Shown here in pieces: positions 57,214-64,000 of a stretch of 64,000 bases of DNA; within the stretch, counting starts at the first letter, position 1, and every line of letters starts with the position of its first letter. Position numbers and translations under genes: made by a program. A model generated the notes under the pieces. That model saw nothing but the letters and a program-made list of their open reading frames with translations, did not search any database and was not told the origin of the DNA. The stretch is from Euphorbia lathyris (lineage: Eukaryota > Streptophyta > Magnoliopsida > Malpighiales > Euphorbiaceae), in contig NC_088917.1 of NCBI RefSeq assembly GCF_963576675.1, positions 77,486,610-77,550,609 on the forward strand, in the 5' to 3' direction.

Positions 57214-58018
57214 GAGAGAGGAATCGAATGGTTGACGACGTTCTTCAACAAAATTTGGAGAAACAATAAGATGTCATCCGAATGGAGGAAAAGTATCATA
57301 ATCCCGTTGTATAAGAACAAAGGCAATGTCCAAGATTGTGTCAAATATCGAGGAATCAAATTAATGAGTCACACTATGAAATTGTGGGAGCGAGTGATAG
57401 AACAAAGGCTAAGGAGGACGGTGGAGATCTCGGAAAACCAGTTTGGCTTTATGCCGGGAAGATCAACTATGGAAGTCATCCACCTAATGAGACAATTAAT
57501 GGATCACTATCGAAATAAGAAAAAAGACTTGCATATGGTTTTCATTGACTTGGAGAATGTGTATGATAAGGTACCAAAGGAAGTACTTTGGTAATAAGGA
57601 AAGGTATTTCGCGGAAATATGTTGACATCATAAAGGACATGTATGAGGGAGCATGCACGAGTGTACGCACCAGTGTTGGGACAAAAGTAGGGGTTACATC
57701 TATTGAGAATAAAATGAGAGAAAACCGACTAAAGTGGTTTGACCATATAAGACGAAGAGCGCTTGATGCGCCGGTTAGGAGGACTGAAGAGTGGCAAAGG
57801 GATATAGTGAGGGGTAGGGGAAGACCTAAGCAAACTTGGAGGAGGGTGATCGAAAATGATATGAGTTTATTCGGGATTGAAGAAAATATGGTATGGATAG
57901 GAAAGAGTGGAGGGAGAGAATTTGTGTCGCTGACACGACTTGATTTCATGGTTTTATATGATGGTTTATGTTAACCGATCCCGAATCATTTCGGGACTAA
58001 GGCTTTGTTGTTGTTGTT
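57214..58018 (+). mobile_element. RTE-type LINE, 5'-truncated and internally deleted, with target duplication
   Basis: A perfect 15 bp duplication GGAGTCTATGGTGGA at 57199-57213 and 58019-58033 marks both ends, and the 3' end is (TTG)n. The body encodes the front of an RTE reverse transcriptase and the C-terminal tail, with the middle missing. Confidence 0.9.
57232..57930 (+). pseudogene. RTE LINE reverse transcriptase fragment, internally deleted
   Basis: 57232-57594 reads [43 protein letters not shown] and [12 protein letters not shown] (the DLE-x-AYD-type RT block A), then stops at TAA 57592. Another frame continues MYEGACTSVRTSVGT and jumps directly to SIENKMRENRLKWFDHIRRR. The segment with the catalytic F/YADD is deleted. 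Then comes the C-terminal tail FGIEENM. Dead. Confidence 0.8.
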
Positions 58019-58033
58019 GGAGTCTATGGTGGA

Positions 58034-58828
58034 TCCCATTTTTTAAGTTACTAATGGTGAAACAGACATTGACCAGACATAAACCGCACATAATTGTTAA
58101 GTCATCCATATTTGGGATATATTTTTGGGACAAAATGTAATCCAGGTACCAAAGTGTGATCTGGGATATAATTCAGATACCATTAGTGTAATTTACTCAA
58201 ATAATTTGCATAATTTCTAGAGATTTGAGGTATACTCTTGAATGAGCCTCAATTAATTTTTTTTTTTTTTATGTCATATATCATTTTATTAGATGAAAAA
58301 CTACAAATACAACACGAATCACACCAATATATACTATAGTCAGTACAAGATCCACAACGCAAAGAAAAAAAAGACTACAAAGAGCAATAGAAACCATAAG
58401 AGGTACCGTTAGCCCAACAAAGATATAAATCATATACTTCTTGTAAGTCTATTGAAAACCGCTACAACTCATTCTTTATCATTTAGACTCTTTCATACAT
58501 TCTCCTTTCTTTTGTTAGAACCACACAGATCTATAAATCTACATACAAGATGAACCATTTCTGGTCTTACTAACAACGAAAAAAGTACAAATGAAAAAAG
58601 TATGACTAACAGATGTAGATATTATGGAAAAAAGAAGTTCGATAAGTATATAAATTTCAAACCAAAAAAACTAAAACGGCAAATGTGAAGTTAAAAACTA
58701 AACCAAAAACATAGATGAAAGAAGTTCCTCCTCTAAGTAAACCTGTTAGAAGGTTAAAATGGAAGAATAATAAAAAAAAAAAAAAAGAGAGAACAGAATA
58801 AAGTAGCTGCGGTGGCAGCAACCGCGGT
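58034..58828. other. No gene seen; possible poly-A-tailed remnant
   Basis: The T run at 58,258-58,270 followed by ATGTCATATATCATTTTATT would be, on the minus strand, the A-tailed 3' end of a retroposed sequence, but no coding part is recognisable. The rest is A-rich DNA downstream of the right NLR. Confidence 0.4.
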
Positions 58829-58908
58829 TCTTTTGTGGAGGAGAGCTCAAGAAGGCTCAGCTACTAAATCTTTTGTGGAGGAGAGCTCAGGAAGGCTCAG
58901 CTACTAAA
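58829..58908. repeat. 40 bp tandem duplication downstream of the right NLR
   Basis: Two adjacent copies of a 40 bp unit starting TCTTTTGTGGAGGAGAGCTC, differing by a single A/G. They lie 65-145 bp beyond the NLR stop codon, probably in the 3' UTR. Confidence 0.85.
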
Positions 58909-58973
58909 AAAATTCTGTTGCACCTATGTAAAAAAATTACTTGGAATTTCACCATTGTCTTGTTTGAGCTCAT

Positions 58974-61900
58974 TCAGTCGCTGTTGGCACATGTCATCTC
59001 TTCAACATCCTGCAAGAAACAAATTCAGTCTTTTGAAATAAACTTGCCAATTACTCTGAATATTGTCAATGAAGAATACATACCTTTTCAAGAAATAGTG
59101 CTTGAATGGTGTTACTAAGGCTGCTTTCCCATTCCCAGTCATACTCTTGTCTTCCCGTTTTAACTTTCCTTAGCTTTGGTGCGGTTGGAACTTGCTCAGC
59201 AAAAATCTTCATGTTAGGACATCCTGTAACCATCACTTCTTTCAAAGATGGAAAATGAAAAGCATAATTTCCTGAACAAAAGCTTGTGAGGCATGGCAGA
59301 TCATCGAGTCCTAGGTACTCTAGTTGACTGAACCGAATCTCGTATTCCACTCCATCCGTTGCAATGGCTACAATTTCTTGCATCATTTTGCAATCCTTCA
59401 CATTCATTCTTTTGAGCTGCACAAGACTCCTAGCTGTTGAGGCAGTCATGAGGTTTTTCAGCCCATCGCATTTTGACACTTCTAAATTTGTTAAATTTTG
59501 AAATGACACTGATGAGGACACGAGAATCTCCAATCTGTTGCATTCAACTACTTCTAAATCTTCCAAATTCTGAAACAAGGGGACTAGTTGGGAATCATCA
59601 TGGACTAAATGCTTGAGCTTTGGCAGATTTGATAGCTTCAATTTTGACAACAACACAAGTGACTCTGCATCTTCGCCCTTGAGAATGCTCAATTCTTGAA
59701 GGTTTACTTCTTCAATTGAAGCATCACTTAAAGCAAGCTTCTCCAATTTGGGAAAATGTTGAAGGAAATTAGATGGAAAAATTGGATATTCTTCACCTTG
59801 GAAGCCTGTTAACTCGATGCACTTCAGTCTGTGTAGGAATTCCAGTTGATCGTCGCTGTACAATATACTTTTCAACCTGCTCCATTCTACTTTCAATTCT
59901 TCTAGTCCTGGAAATGCAACCTGTGAATACAAAAGACAAAAATATGTTTAAGTAACTGTTTTGCAGAATGGAATAGACCTTTTATAAGGTCAGATTAAAA
60001 TTGAAAAATATAACATAATTGGTTGGATTTATGTTTCAGGTGAAATTCTAGTGTACTCCCGGTGTATGTGCTTCTTAATAAAATGAAGGGTTAAAGAGGT
60101 TGTTGTCAAGAGTTTTTAGGGTATAATAAAAACAAATATATGTTATTTTTATACTCCATTAGTATTATAGAATCTCTCTATGATTCAGATAGATGAGAAA
60201 CCTTGAAGACTTTTTACTTATTTTCCTAATGAAATATCAGATTATAAGAATAATATATATCTGATGTATTTACACAGTCCATATTAACATTCACGAACCC
60301 CCTACATATATACATCAAGTGTGGATGACTATCTCAAGGAAACCAAGTTCAAGACTCAGTCCTAATCTAATACAAGCTACACAATCCAAACCATAAACAA
60401 CTGTATTCTTCCAATACCCCCCCTCAAGCTGAACAGGGGGTAGACGAACTGTCAACTTGTACCGAACAAACAGAAAATGGCAACAAAGCTTGTACCGAAC
60501 TGTCAGCATAAACAACTGTATTCTTCCAATAATGGCAAGTGAAAGAAAAAAAAATTCTTTAAGAAAACTAACCTTATTGCCAAGAAACATGATGTCATTG
60601 CTAATCAATTCTTCCTTTTCTTCAACAATCATCCCTGAATCTTGTCCGTTTGGGATTGCTGAAGCAAATAATACCATACTTGGACATTCAACTACTTCAA
60701 TCATTTTCAAGGATGGACACTCTAGAAATCCGCTTGCAGAATAAAAATTCAACAAGTTAGTCAAATTTTGCAGATTCATGGACAGCAAAGATGGAAAAAC
60801 TGTTTGATATTCAACAAGTTTTTCCTCTTCTGCTTTCGCAATTATATGCTCCACCAGACTGCAGTTGTTCACTTGCACATGTTGAAGGTTTGGAAGATTC
60901 AAAGCCATTGAGATATTAAATAAATAACTCAAGTTGGCACAATTATGAACCTCGAGCAATTGGAGATTATTGAAACTCAGAATTTGTTGAGGATCCTTGC
61001 TCCACATATGGCTCAACTTTGGCAGATCAATTAAGTGCAGTTCATTTAAATTCTCCATTCGCTTAATTCCACCATTGATAGCATTTAGTCCTTCCAAATC
61101 AAACACTTTTTCCACTAAATCACATTTTTCTACTATCAGTACTTTCAACTCCTTCAAATGCTGAAGTAGATGTGACGATATGGCATTTGAGATTATTGCA
61201 CAATCATCCACCACCAATCTTTTCAATAAGAAAAAGTACTCAAATGGAAATTGGTCACGCCATTTATCTTTCAGTGTAGGAAATATAGAGAGTTTGACGT
61301 CCTTTAGACCTTTAATCCCAACCTAAAAGTGCAAAACAAAACAACAGTAGTAAATATATAAAGTAAGAAACAAAACACAAGCAGAAGGATCTACATAGCA
61401 AATGTGAATTTCCAGAATACTCTTTATATCTAGTTTATTGTTTTGATATTCAAATACTTTAAATGCATGTTGAAGTAATATTCTATTGACCTTTTGCATC
61501 CAGAAGTAAAAAGTACTTTTGTAGAATATGAAATGACTTCTGTATTGGAAGGACTGTTATAAATATGTACTGAAAAATGTAATTGATACTATATTATGAA
61601 ATAAAAAAGTGGTCAAACTTATTTTTTTCCTTATTTATCCTTTGTTTGTTCTGGTCTTATTTACCGTCAGGATCTATGACTACCAACTTACCATTTCCTT
61701 GTATATTTGTCCAATGGTACTGTTGAGATTTCCTTCCCAATAACAATCTTCCACCCATTCGTACTCTTTTACACGGTTTAGCATCGGTGTGCTTATATAT
61801 CCAGGACAAAAAATTCTCAAGTTGGGGCAGTTACGTAGGGAAACTTGCTCCAAACATGGGAATTTGAACGTGCAATGTCCTAAGGAGAAGCTTCTAAGAC

Positions 61901-63393
61901 TTTGCAAATCAGCAAGTTCCAACATTTTCATTTTGGTGAAAACAATCTCCTCAGTTGTTCCCTCATTTCTATCTTCTACTATTTCCATCAACATCTTGCA
62001 AGATTCAACTTTTAACGTCTCAAGTTGCACCATACTTTTGGCTACTGATGATGTTATCAAATTCCTCAATTGATTGCATTCACGTACTGAAAGAGTTGTC
62101 AGATTTTGGAAGGATGCAGGGGGAGATGCCAAATTAATCAAATTTCCACAGTAACTTACTACCAAGGTCTCTAAAGATTGAAATAAGGAGTCGTGTATTT
62201 GAGAATTTTTCCGCCATATTTGCTTCAAATAATCAATGTTTAGTAGTCTTAAAACTCTTATCTTTGGCAGTGTAGTTGTAGCTTCTTCCACGTTACTGCT
62301 GAGTCCGTCAAATTTAAAGAGCTCTTTAAGAGAAGAACTAAAGACCCCAAGTTCCACAATGTTCATTGATCTTGAAAGGAAATGAAGAAGTGAAACATGT
62401 GATTTGGTTGTGGCAGAGTAATATCCCAACTGTAGATTTTTGACATTTGAAAAAAAGTTTATGGGCAATTCAGTTTGCAGTATTGCTGCGATGCACTTGA
62501 TGTCTAATGTCAACACTTCCAAATTGGGAAATGCCTGTAATACACAAAATTAACATTAAGTTAGTTTAAAATCCCTATCTTTTCAGATTAGTTATCATTC
62601 CCTTATTCTCTTATTATTTTGGTAAAAGTAGAAATTTTAGAACATATACTTCAAATTGTGCTCCATACTAACCTTATGACTGAAATGAATATAATTGAGT
62701 TCTTCCTTGCCTTCTCTATCTTCCCTTGTCAATCTTGAAATGAATGACTTGATACTTGGACAATCTATTATGCTAATCTCCTTCAATGATGGACATTCCA
62801 AAACACCACTTCCTGAATAAATAGTTGAAAACTTTGGCAAACAATCAACAACTATAGATTCCAGTGACCCAAATATCACTTGTGCTGTATCCTCTGCGTC
62901 TTCTTCCTTTATAATTGTTTCCATCATCTCACAATCTTTCACTTCTATCCTTTGGAGTTGAAAGAGGCATGAAGCCATAGACCAAGTAAATGCATATTCC
63001 AACCTGCTACAGTTGTCTATTTTCAGCACTTTCAGTTTGCTGAAGCCCAAAATACCCGCAGAAGCCTTGTTGCATATTTGGGTCAACAGGGGTAGATTAA
63101 GCAACTTCAGTTCATTTAGTTGTGGCAGCAGCCAAGCATGTCCATCTTCAGCAGAAAGTCCTTCCAAGTCAAAAACTACTTGTACTGTGTCGCAATCTCT
63201 TATAGTAATCTTTCTCAACTTGTTCAAGAACTGCATCTGGTTGGCTAATATAGCTTTTGAGCAAAATGCATCTTTCACCACTTCTAGAGATTCTATATTT
63301 TGGAAGAGTCTCCCTTCTTCAACTTGTTCACCAACCTTTAAATCACAAAGAAATTGCAATATATTTTTTTAGATATATTAAGAATTACTCAAA

Positions 63394-63424
<31 letters not shown>

Positions 63425-64000
63425 GACAAATTAATAATTAATCAAGAGCAATAAGAATATATAAAGTGGTGTTACCCATTCTCTTAATTGAGATGCTATG
63501 GTGGCATTAAGATTTCCTTCCCATTGTTGTTGATCTTCAAATAGAATTCCCCGTAGTTTTGGTGTGCTTAAGACTCCGCCACAGAAAATCTTCATTCTAC
63601 GGCAATGCGTCACAGTTACTTGTTCTAACAGTGGGAAATCAAAGGTGTGGTTGTTAGAGCAAAAACTGTTGAATTTTGGTAAACCATGGAGTTCCAAACG
63701 CTTCAGCTTATTGAAAATAATCACATGATGCTCTGTGTCATCTCCATCCTTTGTAACAATTTCTTCAATCCTTTCGCAACCTACAACTTTCATTTCGATG
63801 AGCTGCACCATAGTTTTGAGTGTTGATGTTGTTACCAAGTTTGTCATCTTTGTACACGATTGCACACAGAGAGTTGTTAGATTTTGGAAAGAAGCTGATG
63901 AGGATGGTGCTATATTCATCAGATTATAACAACCCCAAACATTCAGAGTGTGAAGATGTTGAAGAATATGATTCAGTTGGCAGTCTTTCTTTCTTATTAT
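58974..64000 (-). CDS. 3' LRR half of a second CC-NBS-LRR gene (partial; continues past the right edge)
   Basis: Exons on the minus strand: beyond 64000-63476, 63335-62673 (221 codons), 62534-61692 (281), 61322-60573 (250), 59920-59084 (279) and a short last exon 59009-58974 ending DVEEMTCANSD-stop. All junctions are GT/AG and phase 0, and no stop or shift lies inside the exons. Only LRR sequence is present, with the C-x-x-L and 'FPxLExLxV' patterns of the RPS2/At4g27190 type, so the CC and NBS parts must lie beyond 64,000. The exons fall into two alternating kinds. One starts (V)AFPxLE and ends near WEGNLNxTI; the other starts VG and contains VFDLEGL. Same strand and family as the gene at 1-6850, so the two are probably members of one cluster. 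Confidence 0.88.
59925..60572 (-). repeat. Intron of the right NLR holding an LTR remnant (minus strand) with a local duplication
   Basis: On the minus strand the polypurine-like CAGCTTGAGGGGGGG (~60,432-60,418) is followed directly by TATTGGAAGAATACAGTTG, which looks like a copia polypurine tract and LTR start. The phrase CATAAACAACTGTATTCTTC occurs twice (~60,392 and ~60,507) and TTGTACCGAAC also twice. No other LTR partner is visible, so this is a fragment. Confidence 0.5.

Noticed and set aside
60315..60572. C-terminal extension of the 60.3-61.2 kb frame as real protein
   Set aside because: The frame passes a clear AAG|GTTAGT donor at 60573 and then reads an LTR-like remnant; the next exon at 59920 is in phase.
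1..64000. CRISPR arrays, operons, ribosome-binding sites or phage genes
   Set aside because: The window is plant nuclear DNA with introns and plant retrotransposons; the spaced repeats seen are MITE or LTR parts with no spacer-repeat regularity.

Overview
This is eukaryotic nuclear DNA from a flowering plant, most likely a eudicot. It carries intron-containing CC-NBS-LRR (NLR) resistance genes, plant LINEs with RNase H tails, Ty1/copia elements with plant initiator-Met tRNA primer sites, an Au SINE and Mutator-type MITEs. Intergenic DNA is AT-rich and dominated by transposons. I cannot name the species.

Layout. (1) 1-6850, minus strand: an RPS2/At4g27190-type NLR. It has one large CC-NBS-LRR exon, two further LRR exons, and a probable fourth exon at the left edge. 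The ~3 kb intron before that exon is filled with terminal-inverted-repeat elements, two of them nested MULE-type MITEs with clear 9-10 bp target duplications. (2) 7-19 kb: SINE heads, MITEs, a truncated copia gag fused to a LINE fragment that carries its own Au SINE and RTE insertions, and a frameshifted pseudogene of the SUMO E3 ligase NSE2/MMS21 (HPY2 in Arabidopsis). (3) 19.4-30.2 kb: a MULE-type element containing a 5'-truncated L1-type LINE on the minus strand, then a closely related full-length LINE on the plus strand. The pair forms a ~3.85 kb inverted repeat. (4) 30.3-53.0 kb: an old LINE split by two later LTR elements, an 11.8 kb Sirevirus-like copia with an env-like third reading frame and a 5.0 kb copia with near-identical short LTRs. 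(5) 53-58.8 kb: foldback repeats and an internally deleted RTE LINE. (6) 58,974-64,000 and beyond, minus strand: the 3' LRR half of a second NLR, built from alternating duplicated exon types.

How it fits together: two same-strand members of an NLR cluster have been pushed about 52 kb apart by nested retrotransposition. The order of events can be read from target-site duplications: LINE-B first, then both copia elements inside it; the MULE-type element first, then the minus-strand LINE inside it. The only cellular genes I can support are the two NLRs and the NSE2 pseudogene. All transposon reading frames except that of the 5'-truncated minus-strand LINE contain stops or frameshifts. Exon borders were placed by hand from GT/AG sites and reading frame.
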